A DNA stretch of 20,087 nucleotides. It comes from an uncultured Clostridia bacterium (GTDB lineage Bacteria > Bacillota > Clostridia > Oscillospirales > Oscillospiraceae). Where the stretch lies: the NCBI GenBank assembly GCA_937858235.1, contig CALLZZ010000517.1, positions 1-20,087 of the forward strand, written 5' to 3'. A program made the translations under genes and the position numbers. The notes beneath the pieces were generated by a model. The model was given only the letters and a program-made list of their open reading frames with translations. It was not told where the DNA came from and searched no databases. Below are positions 1 to 9,576 of the stretch, piece after piece (the stretch's first letter is position 1; every line of letters starts with the position of its first letter).

Positions 1-315
1 CGCTGCATAAAAAAGTTTAACTTTTTGTGTCCAATGTATTGACATCAGTCCACATAGATCAGGTTTGTATCCGAACTCAGACAAGCAAACATATAACGCA
101 GCACACGAAGCGTGGCAGGCACCCCACCATTGTTTTCTCTCCATGTACCTGTACATGTTTACCAGAACATCCCCGACATCTTCTTTATAGCCGTTCTCTT
201 TAACTGCATATCTTATTTGCTCCGGAACACTCATTGTGTCCTTTCTTAAACAGCAATTCTTATATTTCTTTCCGCTTCCACATGGACACGGATCATTTCT
301 TCCTATTTTCATCAT
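1..315 (-). CDS. SEC-C motif protein, partial (3' end beyond the left edge)
   Basis: Reading the minus strand from the ATG at 315 gives an open frame of 105 codons that runs off position 1. The start has an AGAAGGGG-type ribosome-binding site, and a second in-frame ATG follows directly. Residues 5-22 hold a SEC-C zinc-binding motif (NDPCPCGSGKKYKNCC). A helical stretch follows, with WWGACHASCAALYVCLSEFGY at about residues 69-89. SEC-C motifs bind one zinc and usually sit at the end of a larger protein; here the motif is N-terminal. The Cys-His pair after two tryptophans resembles the start of a papain- or transglutaminase-like helix, but the rest of any active site would lie outside the window. 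It starts 11 nt after the DUF262 gene, so it is probably the last visible gene of the defence operon. Function unknown. Confidence 0.75.
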   Translation of the reverse strand, partial: MMKIGRNDPCPCGSGKKYKNCCLRKDTMSVPEQIRYAVKENGYKEDVGDVLVNMYRYMERKQWWGACHASCAALYVCLSEFGYKPDLCGLMSIHWTQKVKLFYAA

Positions 316-326
316 GCGCCCCTTCT

Positions 327-2855
327 TTATTGTTTTATAAACGGCACAATCACATCGTAGAACTTCTTCGTCCAATCAGCGTGGAAGTTAGCCATCTGGA
401 GCCAATCGGTCTCATTCTCGATGCTGACGTTATTCAGCTGAATGAATACCTTGGACGATTTAATGTCGTCGCCACGGTTCCACTGGAGCGTCGTGCCCAG
501 CGCAGATTCTATTTCTGCTTTATGTGTGTACAGGCTATCGAATGCAGCCTTGTTTTCTTGCTTATTTCCTCTGCCAAATACGACCTCTGCCCGCGCTGCA
601 TCAAAGTTTGCTACGCAGCAAAGATAGAAGCCACCTATACCAAAGAAGCCATTGATCCAGTTATCTCTTGACGGATTAACATTGGAGAAGGAGCCATCCT
701 CGCCGTGCGCCTTCTGGATAATCGGAAGCGCGTATGTCCAGTATTTTCTCCGGAGCTCGTAACGGCTGCCCGGCTCATCCTCATTGGCCTCGTTCTCATC
801 ACGCAGATAAAATACCAAGTCTGCCGGATCTTCATCGTACAGTTTGAAGAGACGACTCAGGACAGACAGCTTACTCTGCGTGCTGGTGTTTGTCCATACA
901 TAAATGCCATCGCCGATCTCAAGCGACTTCGTGAACGCATCCTGATTTGTATTGAAGTGGAGAGCTATGTTCTCCTCCTCCGACATGGCCAGCTTAGTGA
1001 TAATGGCCTTATCCTCGGCATACAGAATCTGAATAACCTTCTGGAACATCTCAACCCAGCTCGTTACCGGCTGTTCAGTGTTCTTAAAGGTAAACTTCGC
1101 AATCAGTCGTCCGGTCAGCTCGCCTTCATCCTCAAGCGTATAAGTGTCAAGCTGCTTTTCTTCCGGTTTGTATTCTGTGACAGGTGCTGCCCAGATTGAC
1201 AAAGCCCGACCCATGAGATATTCACTGCGCTCCTCCAGCTCCGCCAGCGTCCACTTGTCCTTCTTGGCAATCCAAGTATTCATGCGAATACCACTGTCAT
1301 CGAAACCGTTCTGCATGGTTTTCTTCTCAGTGAAAGAGCTATTGCTGTATTTCGAGTTGTAGGCCGTCAGCGTAAGATTTGCCATGCGATGCAACCACAG
1401 CTCATGTATCTGCTCATAGTCATCGCCCAGCTCCTTCTGCCATACTGGCGTTAGATGCTGAGGCATAATGTGCTCAATCGAATAGGTGCCGTCGTCACAG
1501 TGACGGTATACATCCTTATCCTCAGAAGTACCGAAGTTCTCGAAGCGCTCAAGAATGTAAATCTTATTCTTGCTGTTCATCAGATAAACTGGACGTTCCT
1601 CAAATGCCGCCTTAAACTCCACATCGTCCGGGAAGCGGGCACGCTCTTTCTTGGAAAGAAGTGCATACTTGAGCTTCTCGACATAGTTATCCTCGGTACC
1701 GTCGTATCGTATGATCTCTCGGTGCAGCATGAGGAAGATTTTATTCAGAGCATTTGTCGGCAGATCACACATCGTCCTGCGGAACAGGTAATTCTCTGTC
1801 GTCAGGAAAATCTCAGTGACCTGTGCTAACGTCAGTTTGTTTTCGTTATATAGGCGCAGCACTTCGAGGAAATACGGCCTTGTTACCGTAGTCTCCAGAC
1901 GGTTCAGTCGATCAATACAAGCGTCAAGGGAGGCACTGCCGGAATTACCATCAAGGAGAATCTGGTACCGCTTTGCATAGGCCAGCATCTCGGCAAGGAG
2001 TGGTTCCGTTTCGATTTTTCCAAGCTCCACAAAGTCCTTAAAATTGATGTAGATCTTCTTCTGCTGCGGGATGGCCTGCTGCTTCACACTCAGGTAATCC
2101 CGGATAAAGGCGCTTACATCATACTTCGTGCAGACCTCGATCTTATTCCAGTATTTCTCGTAATAATCCTCCTGCTCCTTAGAAGGCAAGCCCATCAATA
2201 TGAAGTTTCTGATCTTATCACCTTCACTGAGGTCAAGACCGGTCGAGTTCAGGCTCTCAAAAATGAGCTGCGGATTGTCGTCCATATCCAGCCTGATGTT
2301 TATAATCTCCAGACAGCAGATCGCATCGTAAAGCTGATCGATGGTGATTTCCTGTTTCTGAATGCGGTCATAAAAATAATCGTAGTTCACAGTCAGATTA
2401 GATTCGCGGATATGCTCCGTCGGATCAGAGAACAGCTTCCCGAAAGCCGTCTGGTCATTCTTTACCGGTTTGAGCTTGATACGGGTATCCTCCGGCTTCC
2501 ACTTGTCCACGAGGTATTCCTCAAAAATCCGCTGCTTCAGATTAGCAGTTTCCGGCACAATGACACCCTTATCAATCAGGTTATACATGGCAAGAAACAA
2601 CAGCGAAACTGTCGTAAGACGCTGCTGGCCATCAATGATCAGGAACTCCTCATTATGTCCATCCGGATTATAAACAGAAACAAGACTCCCGAAAAAGTGA
2701 CTCTTCCGGTTCCCCTTGATGATCTTTACGAGATCATCATACAGCTGCTTGCAGTTTTCGGTTTTCCAGTCATAGTTTCTCTGATAAACCGGAATGACAA
2801 ACCGCTTGTCCGAACCCTCCATGTATTTAACGAATTTGCATTCTGAACCTTTCAT
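327..2855 (-). CDS. DUF262/DUF1524 (GmrSD-like) nuclease with DUF4268-like C-terminus
   Basis: 842 aa, likely a nucleotide-dependent restriction endonuclease of the GmrSD/type IV class. The N-terminal DUF262 (ParB/Srx-like NTPase) domain shows IPVYQRNYDW at 21-30, the family signature DGQQRLTT at 75-82, and FESLNSTGLDLSEGDKIRN at 199-217. The DUF1524 HNH-type nuclease shows IEHIMPQ at about 460-466, a later histidine in LHRMANLTL (488-496), and an N-x-x-Y-S-N-x-x-F run after it, so the His-Asn-type active site looks intact. The last 200 or so residues resemble DUF4268, often joined to DUF262-DUF1524. Characterised relatives cut modified (for example glucosylated or methylated) phage DNA; the target here cannot be read from sequence. 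It starts 6 nt after hamB, and its AGGAGG lies in the last hamB codons, so the two are translationally linked. No frame damage. Confidence 0.9.
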   Translation of the reverse strand: MKGSECKFVKYMEGSDKRFVIPVYQRNYDWKTENCKQLYDDLVKIIKGNRKSHFFGSLVSVYNPDGHNEEFLIIDGQQRLTTVSLLFLAMYNLIDKGVIVPETANLKQRIFEEYLVDKWKPEDTRIKLKPVKNDQTAFGKLFSDPTEHIRESNLTVNYDYFYDRIQKQEITIDQLYDAICCLEIINIRLDMDDNPQLIFESLNSTGLDLSEGDKIRNFILMGLPSKEQEDYYEKYWNKIEVCTKYDVSAFIRDYLSVKQQAIPQQKKIYINFKDFVELGKIETEPLLAEMLAYAKRYQILLDGNSGSASLDACIDRLNRLETTVTRPYFLEVLRLYNENKLTLAQVTEIFLTTENYLFRRTMCDLPTNALNKIFLMLHREIIRYDGTEDNYVEKLKYALLSKKERARFPDDVEFKAAFEERPVYLMNSKNKIYILERFENFGTSEDKDVYRHCDDGTYSIEHIMPQHLTPVWQKELGDDYEQIHELWLHRMANLTLTAYNSKYSNSSFTEKKTMQNGFDDSGIRMNTWIAKKDKWTLAELEERSEYLMGRALSIWAAPVTEYKPEEKQLDTYTLEDEGELTGRLIAKFTFKNTEQPVTSWVEMFQKVIQILYAEDKAIITKLAMSEEENIALHFNTNQDAFTKSLEIGDGIYVWTNTSTQSKLSVLSRLFKLYDEDPADLVFYLRDENEANEDEPGSRYELRRKYWTYALPIIQKAHGEDGSFSNVNPSRDNWINGFFGIGGFYLCCVANFDAARAEVVFGRGNKQENKAAFDSLYTHKAEIESALGTTLQWNRGDDIKSSKVFIQLNNVSIENETDWLQMANFHADWTKKFYDVIVPFIKQ

Positions 2856-2861
2856 CTGTCT

Positions 2862-5570
2862 TTATTCCTCCTCGCCTACAAAGATTCCCGGAACATTCTG
2901 CCGGATATATTCGACTTCGTTCTCCACGCTGGTTCGACCACACTTTGATAACGAGGCCTTCAGTTTTAATTTCCCAGTGCTGCCGTCCTTCACGACATAC
3001 TCCGGATTCTCCTTAATGAATCGCGCTGATTCACGTGAGAAGCCGTTTCTCTGCAAAAGGATCGTCAGCGGATTTGTGGTGCCATATTCCACGTATTCAT
3101 ACCAGTTATTGGCGTCCAGTTCATCATCGCCTTTAATGCGCCTGAACTCATTTGAAAATCGCAGGAAGTAATTCGATATGCTAAACAAGATGACATTTTC
3201 GATTACCTCCAGCGTATCTGCAAAAACAATGTTGCGATGGATTAATGAGGTATCATCGTACACACCCTTGGTATATCTGTTGATCCAGAAATCATCCGGT
3301 TTCTCACGATGGTGCTTCAAGGCTGCCCGCATGATGTAGTTCAGGCCATTTCCTTCCATCCATTCACAGAGGATAACCGCGTACCAACCCAGCAAACTAT
3401 CCTTGCCAAGCGTGCTTGATTCATATATTTTCCACTGGAAAACATTACTCAGCTTCTTCAAAAACTCCAAAACTACGTCATGCCTGAAATATCCATCCTT
3501 CACTTCCGGATAACGTAGATCATTATTTTTTATAGCCATAATGAGACGTTTTGTCTGGTCAACAGATGTGTTTATATCGTCGTCCGGAATTGTCTCTGTA
3601 TTCTTGAATCTATCGCGAATATTCTTTTCATCCTCGTCTGTTAGGAATGGCTTAAACTCGCGGCGCACGAGCGTATCCTTATCCTCAACAATATCCCTGA
3701 GCAAAATAAGGCCAAACTTACGCATCATGATATAGGACTCTTCTGACTGAAGAGGATCACCATTCTCATTAACGCGCTGTGGAATTACAGAGCTACCACT
3801 TTTAAGAATGTCAGCCACATACTTTTTCTCAACCTTCTTGAGAACCTTCGGATTCGTAGCGATGGAAAGCACCTGCTCAGGCACTTTCTCTTGCAGCATC
3901 CTGACGTAGTCATCTGCTTTTACTGTTTCTTCCTCGTCAGTAACAAAATATACATTACCAAAGAGATTGAAGCTGATTCTGCCGACACGGCCTATCAGGT
4001 TTCTGAAATCGACCGGCTCCATCTCGCTACGGAATATCTTGTTGTCTGTAATGAAAAGATTGTCTGCAGGCAAATTAACGCCCTCCAGCAAAGTGCTGGT
4101 GCAGAACATAATCGTTATATGCCCTTCCTGAAACAGTGTCTCTATCCTTGCTCGAATCGAAGCAGGCAGATACCCTATATGGTAAGCAATGCCCTTGCGA
4201 ATCATGTCGGCAAGGAAATAGTCGCCATGAACTTCCTGACGGATGTCCTTAGACAGCGTTTCCAGCAAAGGATCATTCTTAATGCCGTCATACCCAAGTG
4301 CGTCAGAAAATCTCCGAGCAGCATCGATTGCCTTATTCCTACCGTTGAAGTAGACGATGGTCTGCTTTCGCGTATCTTCCGGAAGGTCTTTATTCATTTT
4401 TTCAAATTTCAGCAGAATATCCGTAAGGTTCGCATTTCTGCCACCTCGGTCGCGTATATTCGCAACATGAATACGCTTTCCGTTATGCTCGTTATAAACC
4501 TGAATTTCGTGATTCTTCAGGTCTACAAGGAACTTCACCTGAACGACCGGTGAGTATGTAATTGCCAGTTTGCTGTCATCACCGGCCTCTATATCTGTCA
4601 TCATCCGGAGATAAACCTGCGGATTCGGAATATTCGGAGAGGCAAAGATAAAGTGTGGCTTAGGCTCTCGTTTCAAAAGCATATCCACAACCTTGTAGTA
4701 AAACGGAGCCCGGCTGTTTTTGCCAGACAACTTATGTGCCTCATCGATAAACAGGTAGTCTATCTGCACCTTCGGCTGACTGATCAACAGATACAGCAAA
4801 CGCTCCGGTGTAAGAACGAAGATATAATTGTGCTCCTCCTCCAATGCAATATCACTGGCCGCAGTTACCACACGATAATTGCAGCGGTCGAGGTAATTGA
4901 TTTTCTCAAGGTTTCCGTTTTCACCGAGGTCGTCAATAACTTTGCCACGGACTTCGTTTATGAGTGCCTTTGTCGGCACAATCAGAGCATAGTTTTTCTG
5001 TGCGCCGTGGATGACCTCATTCTTGATAAACATCCGCATGATGAAGGACTTTCCCATAGAAGTCGGAGCAGAATAGCTGAAACAATCATCGGTCAAATGA
5101 TCATAGGCTGTTTTCTGAGCAGCAAAAAACTTCTCATCCGGTTCGGCAGGAATCGTAAGATAGTCATCCCTAAATTCAGAGAAGAACCTCTCCAGCGCAG
5201 TAATGTCCTGATACTCGGAATTAATGTGTTCTATACCCTTGTGGTTTCCTATGCTTGAAAAGACATCTCCGGCATAAAGCTTGATCAGCGTGTCCTCTGG
5301 GTAAAGCTCATTCAAGAGGATTACAATTTCCTGCGCCCAGATTTTATGAGCATTTGCCTTCACAGGATCATTGGACTTCGACAGCAAGTCAGCGAAACGT
5401 AACGCATCACGCTTCTCCTTCTGGTCAAAAGGCAGTGGTTCCTTCTTGGTAAGTTGAAGCAATCGCAGGGCATAGTTATACAGCACCTTCTCATGGATCT
5501 TATTCAAGTATTCGTTATCTTCGATGTCGGCAAATATGGCGGCACCGAGTGTTCTTTTTTCACCGCTCAT
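2862..5570 (-). CDS. hamB: Hachiman helicase HamB
   Basis: 902 aa superfamily 2 DEAD/DEAH helicase, identified as HamB by its motifs plus the preceding DUF1837 gene. Motif I is APTSMGKS at 168-175, motif Ia VPTKALINEV at about 198-207, TPER at 254-257, DEAH at 276-279, and a motif III-like FASPN at 309-313. Motif V is TSTLLEGVNLPA at 491-502 and motif VI GRVGRIS at 527-533. All core residues are present, so an active ATPase is expected. The first 140 or so residues and the region after about 560 are helical and fit no motif I know. In characterised Hachiman, HamB is a DNA-sensing helicase that holds HamA and releases its nuclease activity when phage damages or alters DNA. The ATG overlaps the hamA stop in an ATGA arrangement, which suggests coupled translation and balanced subunits. 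Confidence 0.88.
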   Translation of the reverse strand: MSGEKRTLGAAIFADIEDNEYLNKIHEKVLYNYALRLLQLTKKEPLPFDQKEKRDALRFADLLSKSNDPVKANAHKIWAQEIVILLNELYPEDTLIKLYAGDVFSSIGNHKGIEHINSEYQDITALERFFSEFRDDYLTIPAEPDEKFFAAQKTAYDHLTDDCFSYSAPTSMGKSFIMRMFIKNEVIHGAQKNYALIVPTKALINEVRGKVIDDLGENGNLEKINYLDRCNYRVVTAASDIALEEEHNYIFVLTPERLLYLLISQPKVQIDYLFIDEAHKLSGKNSRAPFYYKVVDMLLKREPKPHFIFASPNIPNPQVYLRMMTDIEAGDDSKLAITYSPVVQVKFLVDLKNHEIQVYNEHNGKRIHVANIRDRGGRNANLTDILLKFEKMNKDLPEDTRKQTIVYFNGRNKAIDAARRFSDALGYDGIKNDPLLETLSKDIRQEVHGDYFLADMIRKGIAYHIGYLPASIRARIETLFQEGHITIMFCTSTLLEGVNLPADNLFITDNKIFRSEMEPVDFRNLIGRVGRISFNLFGNVYFVTDEEETVKADDYVRMLQEKVPEQVLSIATNPKVLKKVEKKYVADILKSGSSVIPQRVNENGDPLQSEESYIMMRKFGLILLRDIVEDKDTLVRREFKPFLTDEDEKNIRDRFKNTETIPDDDINTSVDQTKRLIMAIKNNDLRYPEVKDGYFRHDVVLEFLKKLSNVFQWKIYESSTLGKDSLLGWYAVILCEWMEGNGLNYIMRAALKHHREKPDDFWINRYTKGVYDDTSLIHRNIVFADTLEVIENVILFSISNYFLRFSNEFRRIKGDDELDANNWYEYVEYGTTNPLTILLQRNGFSRESARFIKENPEYVVKDGSTGKLKLKASLSKCGRTSVENEVEYIRQNVPGIFVGEEE

Positions 5571-6493
5571 AGGTCAACATCTCCATCCAATACGTGCTGC
5601 ATTATCGTTTTCTTTTCGGCCTCCGCATCATTCAGCGGAAGCAGGTAAAAATAGAATGCGTGGTTTTCCAGCCCGCAGTCCTTAATTTTCTGCGAGATGT
5701 ATGCAGCGTGTTGCTGTGCGTCCTGTTCCAGCTTCTCCTGCATAATATTCAGCAATTCATCATCGCTGCGGCCTGAAGGAAGAATGCCGAAATTGTATCC
5801 CAAGAATACGCCATAAGATATTGCGTACTTGGCTTTCTTTCCTTCCTCTGGTACAACGTACTCTTTCAAGACTGCCAGATCATCTTCATCGTAAAAACGG
5901 TCGAGGACGGTCTTTTCAATCATATAAACCTCATCATCCTCATGGGCACTGATCTTCTTGATGATCTCAAAAGCCTGATCTATGGCGTCCTTAATCTCTC
6001 CGACAATATTTGAAGCGCCGAATACCATCTGGTTATACGATCCGCTGGTACTGTCAGAACACAGGAAATGGATGCCGTCAGCCTCACTCAAATACTGCGC
6101 GGCATCAGTGCTCAGCTCGATTTTGCTGAGTAGCTTATATGCCTTTAGCTTCTCCTCAAGGAAAGCATAAATCATAATCTCGCCGAGCTCATTTCCAGTG
6201 CCCTTGGCATCAGCTGCACCTCGTTTACGCATAATGCGGAGAGCCTGCTGCATAACCGCATCCAGATTCCCGGCCTTTTCATACTGTTCCTGCTTCACCC
6301 GTGAAAATACATAGCGGCCAATGTTCAGCATCGTGAATTTCTCAAGATCAGCTATCTTGATTTTGCCACTTCTGACATTGAGGTAAAAAAGGCGCATTGA
6401 ACCCGGTCGATCTTCACTAATGCTTTCGCTGTGATCGACCTCTGTAAAGTAATCATCAAAAGTTTTATCCTTTACAGTTTTTGTAAGTTCCAA
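5567..6493 (-). CDS. hamA: Hachiman effector HamA (DUF1837), nuclease motif atypical
   Basis: 308 aa DUF1837-family protein, the HamA subunit of Hachiman, which carries the PD-(D/E)XK-type nuclease in characterised systems. Visible landmarks are GNELGEIMIYAFLEEKL at 100-116, DGIHFL at 139-144 and the following strand QMVFGASNIVGEIKDAI at 155-171. In DUF1837 proteins as I know them, that strand carries Glu-x-Lys (GExK); here the aligned residues read Gly-Ala-Ser-Asn, so the acidic residue and lysine appear replaced. Glu105 and Asp139 remain. Either the nuclease is inactive or this subfamily uses other residues (Glu166, Lys168 are near). The start is a TTG at 6493 with GGAGG 9 nt upstream; no in-frame ATG precedes it. 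It lies 21 nt after hsdR and overlaps hamB by 4 nt. The family call rests on these motifs and on the adjacent helicase. Confidence 0.83.
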   Translation of the reverse strand: MELTKTVKDKTFDDYFTEVDHSESISEDRPGSMRLFYLNVRSGKIKIADLEKFTMLNIGRYVFSRVKQEQYEKAGNLDAVMQQALRIMRKRGAADAKGTGNELGEIMIYAFLEEKLKAYKLLSKIELSTDAAQYLSEADGIHFLCSDSTSGSYNQMVFGASNIVGEIKDAIDQAFEIIKKISAHEDDEVYMIEKTVLDRFYDEDDLAVLKEYVVPEEGKKAKYAISYGVFLGYNFGILPSGRSDDELLNIMQEKLEQDAQQHAAYISQKIKDCGLENHAFYFYLLPLNDAEAEKKTIMQHVLDGDVDL

Positions 6494-6514
6494 CGCCCAT
6501 GCACCTCCATGTAA

Positions 6515-9500
6515 TTAGTCGTCATTTTTCTTTTCACCATAAGGTGCCGGATCTTCGGCCACCATCATCAAATCCTGCTGCGGATTAAAATTGTAAGTCA
6601 CAGACTTCTGCTCCGCACCCGGCATCACGCACTCCTTGCCCTCCGGATTGTAAGTCAGGTTGAACACCAGATCAGACAACCATTTTTTGAAGGAAGGATT
6701 GTCTTGGAACTGCTTAAACAGCTCCATATTGTCCGCCATGATAGAGAAGATAACTGTCTGCAGAGCACGCTCGCTTTCGGTACGTGCCTCCTGAGCATCG
6801 GAGTTCTTCATGGCATTCTGATATTTCTTGTCCTTTGACACCATCTCCGGGATAGCCAGAATCTGACGCTGAACGTTATCTGCATCGTTCCAGTTTATAT
6901 TTCCGAACATATCGTTGAAGTCCATGATGATCTTAGAAAGTAGATCCATTTCCGGCTCAACGATATGGCCAACCTTGCCCGCAGGTACTGGCGCAATTTC
7001 TGCATCTGCATCCTCCAGCTTAATAGCAATAGCCTCCTGCGCTTCATTCCTGTAACTGCTTAGGTCAATGGTCTGAAGGATTCCCTCCGAAAGATCATCG
7101 TCACGAGGTGATGGAAGTTTCGGTATCAGCAAGTTCAGGAAGATCGACAGCTTTTCCCAGTCTACATTTCCGTAAGGAAGGATTGCACCAAGAAAGCCGT
7201 ATGTGCGCACGAAAGACTTAGCAGCGCTCTTGAACTTAATCTGATCGTCTAATTCGAGCTGTTTGTATACAGCTGTGCAAGCATCCAGAATCGGATCAAG
7301 ACGATCACGCTCCGCGCCACTCAGGAAAAGGTCTACCAGCTTTTCAACATCGCTGTCGTCATAGACCTGATATTCCTCCATAATGGTAATCAAATCGTAC
7401 AGCTTATTAGGATCGGTCTCCCCGGAAAGAATTGTTGTTCTGTAGAACTTCGAGAACGCCTCCTCGATCACAGAGGTTTTGTTTGCAAAATCCAAAACAT
7501 ATACTTCATCCTTGCCGGGATGCGCTCTGTTCAAGCGGGAAAGCGTCTGTACTGCAGCAATATCGTAGAGCGGCTTGTCTACATACATCGTCTGCAACAG
7601 CGGCTCATCGAAGCCGGTCTGGAACATATCAGCAACGATAAGAATCCTATATGGATCTTTCTTGAACTCCTTCGGAATCTTAGCATCCGGGAATCCATTC
7701 ATAGCTGCTGATGTCAATGCCGGTTCCTGACCGTTATACTTGTGCTCACCGGAAAATGCCACAATGGTCTTATATGGACTATGTCTGTCTGCGAGGCACT
7801 TGTTAATAGCGTAGTAGTATTCGATGCATCTCGGAATGCTGGCGGTGACCACCATTGCACGCGCTTTGCCGCCGATCTTCTTCTTAGCGACTACCTGCTC
7901 ATGGAAATGCTCCACCATCATAGCTGCCTTTTTAGCGATAACGTCCGGATTGCCCTCGACAAAGGCACGCAGCTTCTTCTGCGCACGCTTCTTGTCAAAC
8001 ATCGGATCGTCCTCGACCGTTTTCATGATCTTATACCAGCTGTCGATGGTCGTATAGTTCCGAAGCACATCAAGAATGAAGCCCTCCTGAATGGCCTGCT
8101 TCATCGTATAGACATGGAACGGACGATGCTTGATTTCTCCGTCCTCTTCATAGGCAACACCGAACATCTCCTCGGTCTTGTTCTTCGGAGTCGCTGTGAA
8201 AGCAAAGTAGCTGGCAGAGGAAACGAGCTTGCGTCCCTCCATCATGGCATTGATCTTGTCCTCGTTGTCCGCATCGTCATCTGTGGCAAGGCCGGAAAGT
8301 GCCAGATTCATGTTTGCGGAGTTACGTCCACTCTGGCCAGAATGTGCCTCGTCGATGATGATGGCAAACTTGTTATTCTTATGTTCCTGCCCAATCTCAG
8401 AGATGATGTACGGGAACTTTTCAATCGTAGATATAATGATGCGCTTGCCGTCCTGTATGGCCTTACGCAAATCGCCGGAATGCTCAGCCCAAGTGACAGT
8501 ATTCTTGACCTGCATGAACTGCTTGATCGTATTGCGGATCTGCTTATCCAGAATACGACGGTCGGTAACCACAAGAACGGAATCGATCATCGGATGACCG
8601 TCCTTTTCAAGCCCTATTAACTGATGCGCCAGCCATGCGATAGAGTTTGACTTGCCGCTTCCGGCACTGTGCTGGATAAGGTAACGTTTACCGACACCAT
8701 TTTCCTGCACATCAGCCAGCAGCTTCTCTACGCAATCGAGCTGATGATAACGCGGCCAGATCTGCTTGATGGACTTTTTCTTGGTATCTTCGTCCACCTC
8801 TTCAATGACCTGCGCGTAGTTTTCTATAATACGGGACAGCTTCCTCTTGGTAAGGATGTCCTTCCAGAGATAATCTGTCATAAGGCCGTCCGGATTTGGC
8901 GGATTTCCAGCACCGTCGTTGTAGCCTTTATTGAACGGCAGGAACCAGCTATCCTTTCCGGCAAGTTTCGTGCAGAACTGAATCGTAGCATCATCTACAG
9001 CAAAATGAACCATGCAACGCTTGAAGGAGAACAGCAGATCATGAAAATCTCTGTCTTCCTTATACTGGCGCACAGCGTTTTCTGTATTTTGCTTTGTAAG
9101 CTGGTTCTTCAGCTCCATTGTGATAACCGGGAGGCCGTTGATGAACAGGCAAACATCCAGCGCCAGCTTTCCAGCATCCTGCGAGTAGCGCAGCTGCCGT
9201 GTCACGCTGAAAATATTCTTTTCATACATGATTCTGGCCTGCTCGTTATTCTCAGTCGGTGTCAGATAGAACATGATGAGGTCAGCCGGATAAACCTTCA
9301 CGCCATTGCGCAGTACATCAATGATGCCTCGCTTAGCGATCTCTCCAGACAGGCGGTTCAGGAACTGTCGCTTTTTCGTATCCGAAGTGAACACGCCAAG
9401 CTTGTCCATTTCCTTTGGCTGCGTATCCTGCAGGAACCGGAACAGGCGTGTCTCGTCGACAGTGTATTCTTTGTTATAGTCGGCGTTTGTTCCTTCCTCG

Positions 9501-9574
9501 TACCCGTTCTGCTCAACCAGCCACTTCACGATTAAGGATTCAAGGCCACTTTCCTTGGTATTGGTAAAAGCCAT
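6515..9574 (-). CDS. hsdR: Type I restriction enzyme R subunit
   Basis: 1019 aa from the chosen ATG: the ATP-driven translocase and endonuclease subunit of a type I restriction system. The N-terminal PD-(D/E)XK nuclease shows LDVCLFINGLPVITMELKN, with Asp at about 140 and Glu-x-Lys at about 154-156, then a Q-Y motif (NAVRQYKEDRD). The SF2 motor has motif I HSAGSGKS at 302-309, DEAH at 408-411, an FAFTATP motif III, FQTGFDEP, and motif VI QTLSRLNRAHPG. The C-terminal part should bind the methylase core. The frame also opens at a TTG at 9580, but AGGAGG sits 7 nt before the ATG at 9574 and only 1 nt before that TTG, so ATG is preferred. This leaves 2 nt after the hsdS stop. The gene is intact, of usual length, and should be active with HsdM2S. 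Confidence 0.95.
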   Translation of the reverse strand: MAFTNTKESGLESLIVKWLVEQNGYEEGTNADYNKEYTVDETRLFRFLQDTQPKEMDKLGVFTSDTKKRQFLNRLSGEIAKRGIIDVLRNGVKVYPADLIMFYLTPTENNEQARIMYEKNIFSVTRQLRYSQDAGKLALDVCLFINGLPVITMELKNQLTKQNTENAVRQYKEDRDFHDLLFSFKRCMVHFAVDDATIQFCTKLAGKDSWFLPFNKGYNDGAGNPPNPDGLMTDYLWKDILTKRKLSRIIENYAQVIEEVDEDTKKKSIKQIWPRYHQLDCVEKLLADVQENGVGKRYLIQHSAGSGKSNSIAWLAHQLIGLEKDGHPMIDSVLVVTDRRILDKQIRNTIKQFMQVKNTVTWAEHSGDLRKAIQDGKRIIISTIEKFPYIISEIGQEHKNNKFAIIIDEAHSGQSGRNSANMNLALSGLATDDDADNEDKINAMMEGRKLVSSASYFAFTATPKNKTEEMFGVAYEEDGEIKHRPFHVYTMKQAIQEGFILDVLRNYTTIDSWYKIMKTVEDDPMFDKKRAQKKLRAFVEGNPDVIAKKAAMMVEHFHEQVVAKKKIGGKARAMVVTASIPRCIEYYYAINKCLADRHSPYKTIVAFSGEHKYNGQEPALTSAAMNGFPDAKIPKEFKKDPYRILIVADMFQTGFDEPLLQTMYVDKPLYDIAAVQTLSRLNRAHPGKDEVYVLDFANKTSVIEEAFSKFYRTTILSGETDPNKLYDLITIMEEYQVYDDSDVEKLVDLFLSGAERDRLDPILDACTAVYKQLELDDQIKFKSAAKSFVRTYGFLGAILPYGNVDWEKLSIFLNLLIPKLPSPRDDDLSEGILQTIDLSSYRNEAQEAIAIKLEDADAEIAPVPAGKVGHIVEPEMDLLSKIIMDFNDMFGNINWNDADNVQRQILAIPEMVSKDKKYQNAMKNSDAQEARTESERALQTVIFSIMADNMELFKQFQDNPSFKKWLSDLVFNLTYNPEGKECVMPGAEQKSVTYNFNPQQDLMMVAEDPAPYGEKKNDD

Positions 9575-9576
9575 TG

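Noticed and set aside
3891..5258. Plus-strand frames of about 200-220 codons opposite hamB
   Set aside because: Antisense shadows of a conserved helicase; no recognisable motif, and the composition is that of a reversed coding sequence.
2862..6493. Reading the helicase pair as Gabija, Zorya or DISARM
   Set aside because: There is no OLD-type nuclease, MotAB-like pair, SNF2 helicase with a PLD protein or DUF1998 gene. DUF1837 plus a DEAH helicase fits Hachiman best.
7742..9535. Two long plus-strand frames (292 and 288 codons) opposite hsdR
   Set aside because: They lie entirely antisense to hsdR, which has full motifs. Their translations show no domain pattern, and neither has a convincing ribosome-binding site.
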